This document shows positions 1-8,315 of a stretch of DNA of 11,087 nucleotides, in pieces; the stretch's first letter is position 1, and every line of letters begins with the position of its first letter. Below the pieces are notes generated by a model. The model was not told where the DNA came from, ran no database searches, and saw nothing but the letters and a program-made list of their open reading frames with translations. The stretch is from JAZDMK01 sp043800975 (GTDB lineage Bacteria > Bacteroidota > Bacteroidia > Bacteroidales > JAHJDW01): the NCBI GenBank assembly GCA_043800975.1, contig JAZDMK010000047.1, positions 1 through 11,087 of the forward strand. The letters are read 5' to 3'. The translations under genes were made by a program, and so were the position numbers.

Positions 1-50
1 TCTGCCTTTTAAAATTTCCATAAGGTGAAGGCTAGTGTGTCAGCTTTCCA

Positions 51-64
51 TTCGCCGCGGCGAA
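51..64. repeat. GC-rich palindrome, copy 1
   Basis: TTCGCCGCGGCGAA is a perfect 14-bp palindrome. The same 14 bases recur at 619-632. It stands out in a region that is otherwise AT-rich or mixed. It could be a protein-binding site or part of a dispersed repeat; nothing in the sequence decides which. Confidence 0.75.
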
Positions 65-93
65 CGGGCTTCCAGCTTCCGTCATCGGACTTA

Positions 94-141
94 TTCGTAA
101 TTCGTAAGTTCGTATTCATTCGTACTTCGATGAGTGACTGC
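94..141 (+). repeat. TTCGTA-type repeat module 1
   Basis: This 48-bp module starts with heptamer-like TTCGTAA units and ends in ATTCGTACTTCGATGA followed by GTGACTGC. By eye it matches module 2 (378-425) at 44 of 48 positions, and it shares the terminal ATTCGTACTTCGATGA with module 3 (552-590). A CCACTGC run follows directly. Confidence 0.8.
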
Positions 142-180
142 CACTGCTACTTATGCCTTCTGCCTTTTAAAATTTCCATA

Positions 181-229
181 ACTCATAACTCATAACTCAT
201 AACTTATAACTTATAACTCATAACTCATA
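181..229. repeat. Heptanucleotide tandem array, 7 x ACTCATA
   Basis: Seven head-to-tail 7-bp units: three ACTCATA, two ACTTATA, two ACTCATA, followed by ACC. A partial unit (CCATA) precedes it as the end of the 23-bp direct repeat. There are no spacers, so it is not a CRISPR array. It resembles the ATAAC-rich micro-repeats seen between Bacteroidota genes, and its ATAAC core also appears, on the minus strand, in the 8-bp array at 10013-10060. Confidence 0.9.
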
Positions 230-322
230 ACCACATTTGCCTTTCGTGCTTCCGGCTTCCTGCCCGACTACGTCAGCAGGCGGGAAATGTTCTATTGTTC
301 TACTGTTCATTTATTCAAAAAG

Positions 323-358
323 CTTTAGTGCTCTTTAGTGTTTTAGTGTTTTAGTGGC
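323..358 (+). repeat. TTTAGTG-type periodic repeat block
   Basis: CTTTAGTG, CTCTTTAGTG, TTTTAGTG and TTTTAGTGGC follow one another with a period of about 8-10 bp. The closing GTGGC is shared with the block at 454-528, so the two look like variants of one repeat class. Confidence 0.65.
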
Positions 359-377
359 AGAAATTTGTATTAGAATC

Positions 378-425
378 TTCGTAATTCGTACGTTCGTTTC
401 AATTCGTACTTCGATGAGTGACTGC
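378..425 (+). repeat. TTCGTA-type repeat module 2
   Basis: Second copy of the 48-bp module. It differs from module 1 at four positions, all within its central stretch, and has the same 24-bp offset between its first TTCGTA unit and the terminal ATTCGTACTTCGATGA. A short insert (TCCTG) separates it from the CCACTGC that follows. Confidence 0.8.
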
Positions 426-453
426 TCCTGCCACTGCTGCTTTCTTCTGTACT

Positions 454-528
454 CCTTTGTGCCTCTGTGTTTCCGTGCTTTCGTGGCAAAAGCTTTGGTG
501 AAACTTGGTGTCTTCGTGCCTTGGTGGC
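454..528. repeat. Period-9/10 repeat block (TTTGTG / TTCGTGGC class)
   Basis: Two sub-blocks, 454-487 and 492-528, each end in GTGGC and are built from CTTTGTG, CCGTG, TTCGTG and TTGGTG units. Read on the minus strand this is the CCACCAAGGCACGAAG / CCACGAAAGCACGG style of repeat found widely in environmental Bacteroidota. The block at 10072-10100 is a related member in the opposite orientation relative to the window. Function is unknown. Confidence 0.65.
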
Positions 529-551
529 ATGGACTTGTATTTAATTAGTGC

Positions 552-590
552 TTCGTATGTTCGTAAACATTCGTACTTCGATGAAACTGC
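552..590 (+). repeat. TTCGTA-type repeat module 3
   Basis: Third, shorter copy (39 bp). The distance from its first TTCGTA to the terminal ATTCGTACTTCGATGA is 17 bp rather than 24, exactly one heptamer less than in modules 1 and 2. Its tail reads AACTGC instead of GTGACTGC. The 7-bp step suggests change by slippage of heptamer units. Confidence 0.7.
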
Positions 591-617
591 CACTGCCTCT
601 GCTACTGTCTCTGCGCT

Positions 618-633
618 CTTCGCCGCGGCGAAG
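618..633. repeat. GC-rich palindrome, copy 2
   Basis: CTTCGCCGCGGCGAAG is a perfect 16-bp palindrome containing the same 14-bp core as copy 1 at 51-64. It lies about 100 bp upstream of the efflux operon promoter. Confidence 0.75.
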
Positions 634-736
634 CTTGTATTTTTCTCAGCGTTCTTTGCGATTAAAATATCCGCACGACATGTAGGAATCTCACAAAGAG
701 CAGTTGGCAACGGGTACCATAAAAATCCCTTTTCAC

Positions 737-767
737 ATTGCTGCTTTGCCCAGATTATGTATTTTTG
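737..767 (+). promoter_or_regulatory. Bacteroidota-type promoter of the efflux operon
   Basis: ATTG at 737-740 lies exactly 19 nt before TATTTTTG at 760-767. This agrees with the -33 TTTG / -7 TAnnTTTG consensus of the primary sigma factor of Bacteroidota, with three of four -33 bases and all fixed -7 bases matching. Transcription would start near 773, giving a leader of roughly 45 nt before the ATG at 819. It also argues against starting the adaptor gene at 738, which would place the promoter inside the coding region. Confidence 0.65.
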
Positions 768-818
768 CAGCATACCTCTAAGATTATAAATAACCTGATT
801 GTACTGAAAAGCGGACTT

Positions 819-1859
819 ATGAAGTATTTTTATCTCGCAATATTTTTAGTTGTTACCTCTCTTTTTCTTTCCTGCGGTGGCGGAAAAAATGCGGATGCAA
901 AGAAAGGAAACGCACCTCCATCGGTCGATGTGATTATTGCAGGCAATGAGGATGTGCCCGGCAGCATTGAAGCCAACGGAACTGTTTTGTCGGAGGATAT
1001 GATTGAACTGCATGCTGAAATCAGCGGCAGGATAACCTATCTGAATATACCCGATGGTGCCCGGGTGGGCAAAGGAGCTGTGCTGGCTAAAATTAATGAT
1101 GCCGATTTGCAGGCACAACTTGAACAATTGAAAGTGGAACTCGAACTGGCAACCAAAACCGAACAACGCTATATCAAACTGCTCGCAGTAAACGGCATTG
1201 ATCAGGCAACCTATGATGCTTCATTGAACAATGTTGATAAACTGAAGGCAAGCATAAAAGTAATCAGTGCGCAAATTGATAAAACAGTTATTCGTGCGCC
1301 ATTTGCAGGGAAGCTTGGTTTACGTCAGGTAAGTCCCGGTGCGTATGTTACTCCTGCAACTCTTATCGGAACGCTGCAATCCGATAATGTAAAAATTGAT
1401 TTTACAGTTCCTGAAATTTATATGGGCCTTGTAAAAACCGGAAATAAAGTTCAGATAAAAACAACGGCATCAGAAAATTCATACACAGCTACGATCAGCG
1501 CTGTTGAGCCGCAGATCAATACTTCCACAAGAAATATTAAAGTGCGTGCGCGCCTTGAGAGTGGAAGTGTGAACCCAGGCGCTTTTGTGAAAGTGATGCT
1601 CGAAGAAAAAGGAAAAGGAATTATTGTTCCTACCAATGCCATTATTCCTGATGCGCAGTCGAATCAGGTCATTGTTGTTAAAAATGGAAAAGGGGTTTAT
1701 AAAAATGTGGAAACAGGAATTCGTACTGCCGACTTTATTGAAATTAAAAGCGGCTTGGTTCCCGGCGACAGCATTGTGGTCAGTGGTGTTTTATTTGTGC
1801 GTCCCAACGCAAAAGTAAAGGTGTCGAAAGTGAAGAAAATTGCGGATTGCATGAAATAG
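819..1859 (+). CDS. RND efflux periplasmic adaptor (membrane fusion protein), lipoprotein
   Basis: This 346-aa adaptor of the HlyD/AcrA family would bridge the inner-membrane pump and the outer-membrane channel encoded just downstream. I chose the ATG at 819 because it opens directly into a lipoprotein signal peptide: hydrophobic residues 4-17, then FLSC with the lipidated Cys at 19. The frame is open back to 738, but that extension has no signal-peptide character and overlaps the promoter. Domains in order: barrel-sandwich (lipoyl-like) halves at about 52-95 and 155-188, the second with the family motif VIRAPFAGKLG (158-168); a short helical hairpin at about 96-152; a beta-barrel at about 190-265; a membrane-proximal domain at about 266-340. 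The length is normal for the family. The stop is 16 nt before the pump gene. Substrate cannot be inferred. Confidence 0.93.
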   Translation: MKYFYLAIFLVVTSLFLSCGGGKNADAKKGNAPPSVDVIIAGNEDVPGSIEANGTVLSEDMIELHAEISGRITYLNIPDGARVGKGAVLAKINDADLQAQLEQLKVELELATKTEQRYIKLLAVNGIDQATYDASLNNVDKLKASIKVISAQIDKTVIRAPFAGKLGLRQVSPGAYVTPATLIGTLQSDNVKIDFTVPEIYMGLVKTGNKVQIKTTASENSYTATISAVEPQINTSTRNIKVRARLESGSVNPGAFVKVMLEEKGKGIIVPTNAIIPDAQSNQVIVVKNGKGVYKNVETGIRTADFIEIKSGLVPGDSIVVSGVLFVRPNAKVKVSKVKKIADCMK

Positions 1860-1875
1860 AAGAACAGCGCAGAAA

Positions 1876-4800
1876 ATGAATATTTCCGAATTATCGATCA
1901 GGCGGCCTATTCTGGCAACAGTGATGAATCTTTTCATCATTCTGTTCGGTGTAATCGGGTACAGCTTTCTGGGCGTTCGCGAATACCCGGCCATTGATCC
2001 GCCTATTGTAACCGTTACGACAACATACACGGGTGCCAACGCAGATATTATCGAAAGTCAGATTACGGAACCGCTGGAGAAAGCAATCAACGGCATTCCG
2101 GGAATACGCACCATTTCATCCACCAGTGCCGTAGGTAGAAGCAATATCACCGTTGAATTCAATATCAATGCAGATATGGAAGGATCGGCGAATGATGTGC
2201 GCGACAAGGTCAGCCAGGCGCTGCGCAACCTTCCGCAGGATATTGATGCACCACCCGTCGTTACAAAAGCCGATGCCAACAGCGACTTTATTATTTTGCT
2301 GGCTGTTCAGAGCCGAAGCAAAGGCCTGATGGAACTGAGTGATTATGCTGAAAATGTTTTACAGAATAAATTTCAGACAATACCCGAGGTTAGTTCAGTC
2401 AATATTTTTGGACAGAAGCGTCCTGCCATGCGCATCTGGGTTGATCCTGATAAAATGAATGCATACAATATCACATTCAATGATATCACGTCAGTATTAA
2501 ACAAAGAGAATGTTGAAATTCCTTCCGGGAAAATATACGGGAACAAAACGGAGCTCACGATCAAGGCTATTGGGAATCTCACAACTGAAAAGGATTTCCG
2601 TGATCTGATTCTGAAAGAAAATGAAGATGGAATCATACGTCTGAGTGATGTTGCAAAAGTTGAACTCGGACCTGAACAATATGAACAGAGCTGGAAACTG
2701 AATGGGGTAAGCGGTGTAGGTGTTTCCATTATTCCGCAACCCGGTGCAAACTACATTGACATTGCCGATGAGTTTGATAAACGTTTGGAGGAAATTAAAA
2801 AGTCAGAAAAAGGTGACCTTGTCTTTACAAAGTTAGTTGATAATACAAAAAATGTGCGTCGATCGCTGAACGAAGTGTTGGAAACTCTGCTCATCGCTAT
2901 TGGTCTGGTCATTCTGGTCATCTTCTTTTTCTTCCGCAACTGGCTGATCGCTATTCGACCTCTCATTGATATTCCGATATCGTTGGTATCGACTTTTTTC
3001 ATCATGTACATTGCCGGTTTTTCAATCAACATTCTGACACTGCTTGCTATCATACTCGCAACGGGACTTGTGGTTGATGACGGGATTGTTGTGACTGAAA
3101 ATATTTTTAGGAAAATTGAAAGGGGTATTCCCATTCGTCGCGCTGCCATTGATGGAAGTAAAGAAATTTTCTTTGTTGTTATCGCAACATCCGCTACGCT
3201 TGCAATTGTTTTTCTTCCTGTTCTTTTTCTTGAAGGATTTGTAGGAAGCCTTTTCCGTGAATTTGGTGTTGTGCTTGCGAGTGCGGTGCTTGTCTCCGCT
3301 TTTGTTTCACTCACAATTACACCTGTACTCAATGTATTTTTAAACAGGAAAAATTCTCAGCATGGAAAGTTTTATAACAGGACAGAACCTTTTTTTCAGG
3401 GAATGGAAAGTGGGTATAAGAAATCAATTGAACGATTTGTAAAAGGTCGCTGGATAGCATGGGTAATCGTAACAGCCTGCTTTCTGATCATTTTCTTTAT
3501 CGGAAGAAACTTGCAAAGTGAAATAGCACCCTTGGAAGACAAAGGCAATGTGCGAATGCAGATCATAGGGCCGGAAGGAGCCAGCTTTCCATACATGGCC
3601 AAGGCCGGTGAGCAGGTTGGGAATTTTCTGATGGACTCTTTGCAGGAAAGAGATTTTTATTTTATTTCAGTGCCCGGATACAACAGCACTGGTGTTAACA
3701 GTGGAATGGGCAGAATCGGTCTCGTCGACAGAAGTGAGCGAAAGCGCAGCCAGAGCGATATTGCCAAAATGTTAAACAAAAAGTTTGCTCGTTTTAAAGA
3801 TATTAAAATATTCGCACTTGAAGAGCAGACTATATCTGTGGGTATGGCTTCGCGTGGTTCGCTTCCAGTTCAGTTTGTTATTCAGAACCTGGATTTTAAA
3901 AAACTAAAAGAAGTTCTCCCTCGCTTTATTGATGCTGCCAAGTCGGATAAAACTTTTCAAAATGTAGAAGTCAATCTGAAATTTAATAAACCGGAAGTGG
4001 ATCTTGAAATCGATCGTACACGGGCGCGTGAGCTGGGTCTTACTGTTACAGATATTGCGGGTGTTATTCAAAGTGCATTCAGCGGAAGACGACTCGCTTA
4101 TTTCATAATGAACGGAAAACAATACCAGGTGATCAGTCAGGTGGGTATAGGTGAGAGGAAAGAGCCGGCAGACATTTCAAAACTTTTTGTGCGTAGTGCG
4201 AAAGGTGATCCGATTCCACTGAGTTCGGTCACGAGAATTATTCCCAATGCAAACCCGCCATCGTTATATCATTATAACCGTTATAAATCCGCCACGATCT
4301 CAGCTTCTCTTGCTGATGGGAAAACAATTGGCGATGGTGTAAAAGTAATGCAGTCGATTGCCGATACCTTGCTCGACGAAAGTTTCCAGACCTCATTGAG
4401 CGGGCCTTCGCGCGACTATGCCGAAAGTTCATCCAACATTGCTTTTGCATTTTTACTGGCGTTGGTTCTAATATATCTAGTGCTGGCAGCGCAGTTTGAA
4501 AGTTTCCGCGATCCGCTCACGATCATGATTACGGTTCCCCTTGCTATAGCTGGCGCTGTACTCAGCCTTTGGATTTTCGGACAAACACTCAACATCTTTT
4601 CTGAAATCGGTATGATTATGCTGATTGGATTGGTTACAAAGAATGGAATTTTAATCGTTGAATTTGCAAACAAAAAACGGGAGCAGGGCATGTCGAAAAC
4701 ACAAGCTGTTGTAGAAGCAGCGACGCAACGACTTCGTCCGATTCTGATGACAAGTCTGGCTACTTCGCTGGGTGCATTGCCTATTGCATTAAGCCTGGGT

Positions 4801-4965
4801 GCTGCGGCAACCAGCCGTATTCCATTAGGGATTGTTGTTGTGGGCGGAATATTATTTTCGTTGATTCTTACTTTATTTGTAATACCTGCAGTGTACATAT
4901 TTATTTCAGGAAAACGTAAAGTACTGGATGAAGACAAAGAAGAAATTGAAAACATCATTACATAA
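1876..4965 (+). CDS. RND multidrug efflux pump, AcrB/HAE1 family inner-membrane subunit
   Basis: This 1029-aa proton-driven transporter is full length for the HAE1 family. It opens with the typical N-terminus (MNISELSIRRPILATVM) running into transmembrane helix 1 at about 10-32. A first periplasmic porter domain follows, then a helix bundle at about 335-500, the second porter domain at about 545-845 and a final bundle at about 850-1015. The proton-relay residues are present: Asp401 and Asp402 in GLVVDDGIVVTEN, and Lys922 in GLVTKNGILIVEF, equivalent to AcrB D407, D408 and K940. The DD pair and the matching Lys argue for an HAE1 pump rather than a CusA-type metal exporter. Known substrates of the family include drugs, dyes, detergents and bile salts; the substrate here is not deducible. 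It lies between the adaptor and channel genes and is presumably co-transcribed with them. Confidence 0.96.
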   Translation: MNISELSIRRPILATVMNLFIILFGVIGYSFLGVREYPAIDPPIVTVTTTYTGANADIIESQITEPLEKAINGIPGIRTISSTSAVGRSNITVEFNINADMEGSANDVRDKVSQALRNLPQDIDAPPVVTKADANSDFIILLAVQSRSKGLMELSDYAENVLQNKFQTIPEVSSVNIFGQKRPAMRIWVDPDKMNAYNITFNDITSVLNKENVEIPSGKIYGNKTELTIKAIGNLTTEKDFRDLILKENEDGIIRLSDVAKVELGPEQYEQSWKLNGVSGVGVSIIPQPGANYIDIADEFDKRLEEIKKSEKGDLVFTKLVDNTKNVRRSLNEVLETLLIAIGLVILVIFFFFRNWLIAIRPLIDIPISLVSTFFIMYIAGFSINILTLLAIILATGLVVDDGIVVTENIFRKIERGIPIRRAAIDGSKEIFFVVIATSATLAIVFLPVLFLEGFVGSLFREFGVVLASAVLVSAFVSLTITPVLNVFLNRKNSQHGKFYNRTEPFFQGMESGYKKSIERFVKGRWIAWVIVTACFLIIFFIGRNLQSEIAPLEDKGNVRMQIIGPEGASFPYMAKAGEQVGNFLMDSLQERDFYFISVPGYNSTGVNSGMGRIGLVDRSERKRSQSDIAKMLNKKFARFKDIKIFALEEQTISVGMASRGSLPVQFVIQNLDFKKLKEVLPRFIDAAKSDKTFQNVEVNLKFNKPEVDLEIDRTRARELGLTVTDIAGVIQSAFSGRRLAYFIMNGKQYQVISQVGIGERKEPADISKLFVRSAKGDPIPLSSVTRIIPNANPPSLYHYNRYKSATISASLADGKTIGDGVKVMQSIADTLLDESFQTSLSGPSRDYAESSSNIAFAFLLALVLIYLVLAAQFESFRDPLTIMITVPLAIAGAVLSLWIFGQTLNIFSEIGMIMLIGLVTKNGILIVEFANKKREQGMSKTQAVVEAATQRLRPILMTSLATSLGALPIALSLGAAATSRIPLGIVVVGGILFSLILTLFVIPAVYIFISGKRKVLDEDKEEIENIIT

Positions 4966-4977
4966 ATAGTAAGAACA

Positions 4978-6267
4978 ATGAGAAGGATTTTTATTTTCAT
5001 TTTATTGTTTCCGTTTATTGTGAGCGCGCAGCAGCAGCTTACTCTGAAGAATGTAATTGATACAACACTTAAAAATAGCTTTGATATTCGTATTGCCGAA
5101 AACAATGTAAACATTGCCAAAGCATACAACAAGACAGGCGTTGCCGGTGGTCTTCCCGTGATAGGAGCCACAGCATCAGATAATGGATCACTCACAAATT
5201 CCTACAATAAAAATTCTTCAGGCACCGTTTCGGAATTGAATAATGTTACTGGAAATTCTGTGAATGCAGGTATTACAGCTGGTATTGTTTTGTTTAATGG
5301 CTATCGGATTACAGCTACGAAAGAACGTCTTTCTCTTTTGCAAAAGCAAAATGAATATTATCTGAATCAGGAAATTCAAACTGCATTATCGAATGTAATG
5401 ATTCAGTATTATGATATCATACGGCAGCAGTATTATGTAAAGATTATGCAACAGTTACTCGATGTATCGAATAAAAAACTGGACATCATCAATACAAAGA
5501 AGGACGTGGGCATGGCCGATGGCATTGATATTCTTCAGGCGCAGATGGATGTTAACACAGCAAAAGAAAATCTGAGAATGCAGCAACTGGTCACCGATCA
5601 GTCGAAAGCCGATCTGCTTCAGTTGATGAGCGCCAAGTCGCAATATTCTTTCACGATCAACGATAGTATTGTTGTCAATCGTTCCCTTATTTTTGATTCG
5701 GTTCAAAAAAGCATCATTCACAATCCTTTGTATTTATCGGCTGTTCAGCAGGTACTCATCAACCAGCAACTGGTTCGTGAAGTTTCTTCCCAACGTTATC
5801 CTTCCGTGAGATTAAGCGCATCCTACAACTTCGGACAATCGGATTTCAGTGCAGGACAATACCTGATGAATCAGGTGTATGGTCCGTCTGCCATGCTTTC
5901 ACTTGCCATTCCGATTTATAACGGAGGTGCGTACAAAGCGCAGCACACCGTGGCAAAACTCAATCTGAACAATGCGCAGCTTCAGGAAGAAAGTATGATG
6001 ACGGCCATGAAAACATTTGCTTTTAAAACTTTTCAGTCATACACAACAAATCTCACTCAGCTTGAAGAACAGCAGAAAAGTTATGAAATGGCAAAGCAGT
6101 TGCTTGATTTAGTGATGCAGAGTTTTCAGGTAAATCAGGCAACAATACTGGAAGTAAAAGCAGCGCAAACCAGTTTTGAAACAGCAGGCTATATGCTGGT
6201 AAACCTGCAGTATGCGGCGAAGGTTTCTGAAATTCAGTTGTTGTCGCTGATGTATAAACTGAAATAA
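4978..6267 (+). CDS. TolC-family outer-membrane efflux channel
   Basis: This 429-aa outer-membrane factor should form the trimeric exit duct of the tripartite pump. A signal peptide covers residues 1-17, with likely cleavage after VSA just before QQQ. Two outer-membrane efflux repeats follow, seen as long amphipathic, Gln/Asn/Leu-rich helices such as LTLKNVIDTTLKNSFDIRIA near the N-terminus and QLLDLVMQSFQVNQATILEV near the C-terminus. The strand-forming stretches are rich in Ser, Tyr and Gly (for example RLSASYNFGQSDFSAGQYL). There is no Cys near the N-terminus for lipidation, so it is TolC-like rather than OprM-like. The start lies 12 nt after the pump stop, with a weak purine-rich stretch (TAAGAAC) before the ATG. 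The order adaptor, pump, channel is the standard one in Bacteroidota. Confidence 0.93.
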   Translation: MRRIFIFILLFPFIVSAQQQLTLKNVIDTTLKNSFDIRIAENNVNIAKAYNKTGVAGGLPVIGATASDNGSLTNSYNKNSSGTVSELNNVTGNSVNAGITAGIVLFNGYRITATKERLSLLQKQNEYYLNQEIQTALSNVMIQYYDIIRQQYYVKIMQQLLDVSNKKLDIINTKKDVGMADGIDILQAQMDVNTAKENLRMQQLVTDQSKADLLQLMSAKSQYSFTINDSIVVNRSLIFDSVQKSIIHNPLYLSAVQQVLINQQLVREVSSQRYPSVRLSASYNFGQSDFSAGQYLMNQVYGPSAMLSLAIPIYNGGAYKAQHTVAKLNLNNAQLQEESMMTAMKTFAFKTFQSYTTNLTQLEEQQKSYEMAKQLLDLVMQSFQVNQATILEVKAAQTSFETAGYMLVNLQYAAKVSEIQLLSLMYKLK

Positions 6268-6289
6268 TCATTACCAAAGAAATTGTTGT

Positions 6290-6826
6290 ATGGAAGAAGA
6301 CCTCTACGAAAGATACAAAGGCTATTCAAAAGAGCAGATATTTGATATTTTAGAAGATCCGGGCGAGTATCAGGAAGATGCCATGAAAGCGGCAACAAAA
6401 GTTCTCTGGAAGAATGGCTGGAATGAGGAGTTTCAGGAAATGCTGCTGTTTAAAGAACAGCAATCCGTGGAGGAAACAGAAGAGAAAGCTGCGTATTTAA
6501 AAAAAGCATCAGAGTTTCATAATGGCAATTTCTTTTTCGATATCAATTCTTCCGATGTTATGAAATTTGAAGCCGCGCTCGACAAAGAAGGAATTGACTT
6601 TTTCAAAGAAGAAAATAAAAAGACAACGGTTCAGTTTGATACCAATCCTACAGAAAAATATTATTTCAAAAAAGAGGATGTGCCATCTGTCGATAGAATT
6701 TGTGCACAACTGGAAATAGCCGTGAAACCCTATTTATCCCACAATAAATTTTTTAACATGCAGATTAAAGTGATTACCGTTATCATAATTATTCTGCTTG
6801 TTTTGGTGTTTTATGTTTTCAATTAA
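6290..6826 (+). CDS. Small C-terminally membrane-anchored protein of unknown function
   Basis: This 178-aa acidic protein starts 22 nt after the channel gene on the same strand, so it may be the last gene of the efflux operon. Three parts are visible. Residues 8-45 form a helical segment (YKGYSKEQIFDILEDPGEYQ, then DAMKAA) like those at the start of several small Bacteroidota proteins. Residues 82-143 alternate strand and helix in a way that recalls DUF2007-type signal-transducing domains, but this is only an impression. Residues 160-177 are a single hydrophobic helix at the extreme C-terminus (VITVIIIILLVLVFYVFN). There is no signal peptide, so a tail-anchored inner-membrane protein with a cytoplasmic N-terminal part is likely. 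I do not recognise the family, and a link to efflux rests on position alone. Confidence 0.8.
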   Translation: MEEDLYERYKGYSKEQIFDILEDPGEYQEDAMKAATKVLWKNGWNEEFQEMLLFKEQQSVEETEEKAAYLKKASEFHNGNFFFDINSSDVMKFEAALDKEGIDFFKEENKKTTVQFDTNPTEKYYFKKEDVPSVDRICAQLEIAVKPYLSHNKFFNMQIKVITVIIIILLVLVFYVFN

Positions 6827-6846
6827 TCGGTACAGGAAGATTAATT
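6821..6846. repeat. Perfect 8-bp inverted repeat over two convergent stop codons
   Basis: AATTAATC (6821-6828) and GATTAATT (6839-6846) are exact inverted copies around a 10-nt loop. The TAA stops of the plus-strand gene (6824-6826) and of the minus-strand T9SS gene (6841-6843) both lie in the arms. No T-tract follows on either strand and the stem is AT-rich, so it would be at best a weak bidirectional terminator. Coincidence of two TTAATTAA-like gene ends is possible. Confidence 0.4.
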
Positions 6847-8238
6847 AAGTACTACTTTTCTTGCTGTGCGGTTTTTCCCGGCGGTGCAACGAATAATGTA
6901 AGTTCCGGCTTTCAGTCGCTTTCCATCAATCCCAGTGCCTTTCCATTTGTATGTGTAATTAAAATTGTCAATGGATTCGGGTCTTAATACTGCCACAAGT
7001 TGTAATAATGAATTGTAAATATTTAACTCAGGCATTGATGGTGCTTTCACAACTATTGTAATTTCTTCAGAGAATGGGTTGGGATATCCGGTGATTGAAA
7101 ATGTAGATGAAGGTTGTTCGTTAACAGCACCTATTATCGGAGGTAGTTTTTCATCTCGTTTGTAGAAAATTTGGTATTCTCCTGCATTATTAACCATCCA
7201 AATAAAATCAACAAATTCAATATTGAAATGTTTATAGGCAATAGATGGGTTTGATATGCTCCCTGTATATGAGCTTAAAATAGATTGCGGCATAAAACAG
7301 CCATACGAGAAACTGTGATTCAGTTCACCGTTACTCAAAAAAAGAAAACTATATCCCAGAGGGTATGCTACATCATCGATACAGACATACGAAACATTTG
7401 TGAATGGCATCGGACAGGTGGAGCTGACGAACAACATATACTGAATCTCATAGAGAGAATCTGCAGGATTTATAAATAGTAGTCTGTAGGTGTTATAATT
7501 AGGGAAACTTGGGTCACTATAAGAGTTATAGGTAATACAGGGAAAAGAACCTGTGGTAATCTGGGTCGTGTCATAAGACATCATATAATGAGTACTGTGG
7601 AAAAATAAAAGAGAGTCTGAAGAAAAATGAATCCCGGAGTAAAGATCATTTCTTGTGTATTGCAAGTGGCAGGCAACAGCAATGTCATTCAGTCCTGTTT
7701 TTGTGATCAGATTCAGCGTTGAAATTATACTGTCGCCGGAAAGACATGCATATATTAGCGTTCCATCCGTGCTGCTGTTTTTTTGAATCCAGAATGCATT
7801 CAGCTTCTGTGCAGAATCAATATCTGCAACAGGTAGATGACAGAAATAATTTGAGTCGCTCAGAAGCACAGGTGCTGTCCAGCTGATAAAGTTGCTTGTT
7901 GTTGTAATCATTATGCGCCTTAGAGAATCATTACTTTCATATAACAACGAAATCTGATTATCATCTGTAATGGCAAGGGTAGGGTTTTGACCGGAGCAAA
8001 TGATAGAAGCCGTATCCCAGAGAAGTGTTGAGCGGTGTAACATAAGCCCTTTGATTACACAAGCGTGATTTAGTGAATCAGCAAAAACTACATATACATT
8101 ATCGTCAGAATCCCGGACAATTTTTCTTTGATTGTGATTGGCTGTGGCTTGTGGATTATTACTTGTAGCAATCAGAGTCTGCGATTTAAGCGGAATATAG
8201 ATAATTGCTAAAGCAAACAAAAGGCAAATGCTTTTCAT
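6841..8238 (-). CDS. Secreted protein with type IX secretion (T9SS type A) sorting domain
   Basis: This 465-aa exported protein is read from the ATG at 8238, because that start opens into a signal peptide (MKSICLLFALAIIYIPLKSQ). A possible start 10 codons upstream would put LRVLILPP before it. The last 80 residues are a type A T9SS C-terminal sorting domain: GYPNPFSEEITI at its start, the central MPELNIYN strand, then LKAGTYIIR and the terminal RKVVLN. Such domains direct passage through the outer membrane and are then usually cleaved. The middle is beta-rich, with spaced stretches such as NPTLAITDDNQISLLYES that recall sialidase-like or beta-propeller repeats. No catalytic motif is evident, so its substrate or role is unknown. 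It converges on the gene to its left with a 14-nt gap. The run TATCTTCG at 8265-8258 resembles a -7 box but has no matching -33 element. Confidence 0.88.
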   Translation of the reverse strand: MKSICLLFALAIIYIPLKSQTLIATSNNPQATANHNQRKIVRDSDDNVYVVFADSLNHACVIKGLMLHRSTLLWDTASIICSGQNPTLAITDDNQISLLYESNDSLRRIMITTTSNFISWTAPVLLSDSNYFCHLPVADIDSAQKLNAFWIQKNSSTDGTLIYACLSGDSIISTLNLITKTGLNDIAVACHLQYTRNDLYSGIHFSSDSLLFFHSTHYMMSYDTTQITTGSFPCITYNSYSDPSFPNYNTYRLLFINPADSLYEIQYMLFVSSTCPMPFTNVSYVCIDDVAYPLGYSFLFLSNGELNHSFSYGCFMPQSILSSYTGSISNPSIAYKHFNIEFVDFIWMVNNAGEYQIFYKRDEKLPPIIGAVNEQPSSTFSITGYPNPFSEEITIVVKAPSMPELNIYNSLLQLVAVLRPESIDNFNYTYKWKGTGIDGKRLKAGTYIIRCTAGKNRTARKVVLN

Positions 8239-8266
8239 GGGGGGAAGAATTAAAACACGAAGATAC

Positions 8267-8295
8267 AAAAAAAAGACTGCATTATTGATGCAGCC
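8267..8295 (-). terminator. Intrinsic terminator of the formimidoyltransferase gene
   Basis: On the minus strand GGCTGCAT (8295-8288) pairs with ATGCAGTC (8282-8275) around a 5-nt loop, giving 8 pairs including one G-U. It is followed directly by eight T residues (8274-8267). It starts 20 nt beyond the stop codon at 8316 and lies before the T9SS gene, so it should separate the two minus-strand genes. Confidence 0.85.
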
Positions 8296-8315
8296 TTTTA
8301 CCAGAAAAAATATAA

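Larger units (their letters stand above)
1..181. repeat. 23-bp perfect direct repeat (1-23 and 159-181)
   Basis: The 23-bp string that begins TCTGCCTTTTAAAATTTCC and ends in ATAA occurs at 1-23 and again at 159-181, 158 bp apart. The second copy runs directly into the 7-bp tandem array. The two copies flank the first GC-rich palindrome and the first TTCGTA module, so they may mark a duplicated unit. The left copy lies at the window edge and may extend further. Confidence 0.85.
1..736. other. Non-coding mosaic of degenerate short repeats
   Basis: No credible gene is present. The open frames here (for example 399-773 on the minus strand and 354-548 on the plus strand) translate repeat DNA into low-complexity peptides without domain character. 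The stretch is patchwork: a 23-bp direct repeat, three TTCGTA-type modules, a 7-bp tandem array, two GC-rich palindromes, TTTAGTG and TTTGTG/TTCGTGGC blocks, CTGCCACTGC-rich runs (near 138-148, 428-440 and 586-612) and a CTCAGCGTTCTTTGCG stretch near 645-660. Similar short periodic repeats are familiar between genes of environmental Bacteroidota. I infer relic or mobile-repeat DNA, and I see no RNA gene. Confidence 0.7.
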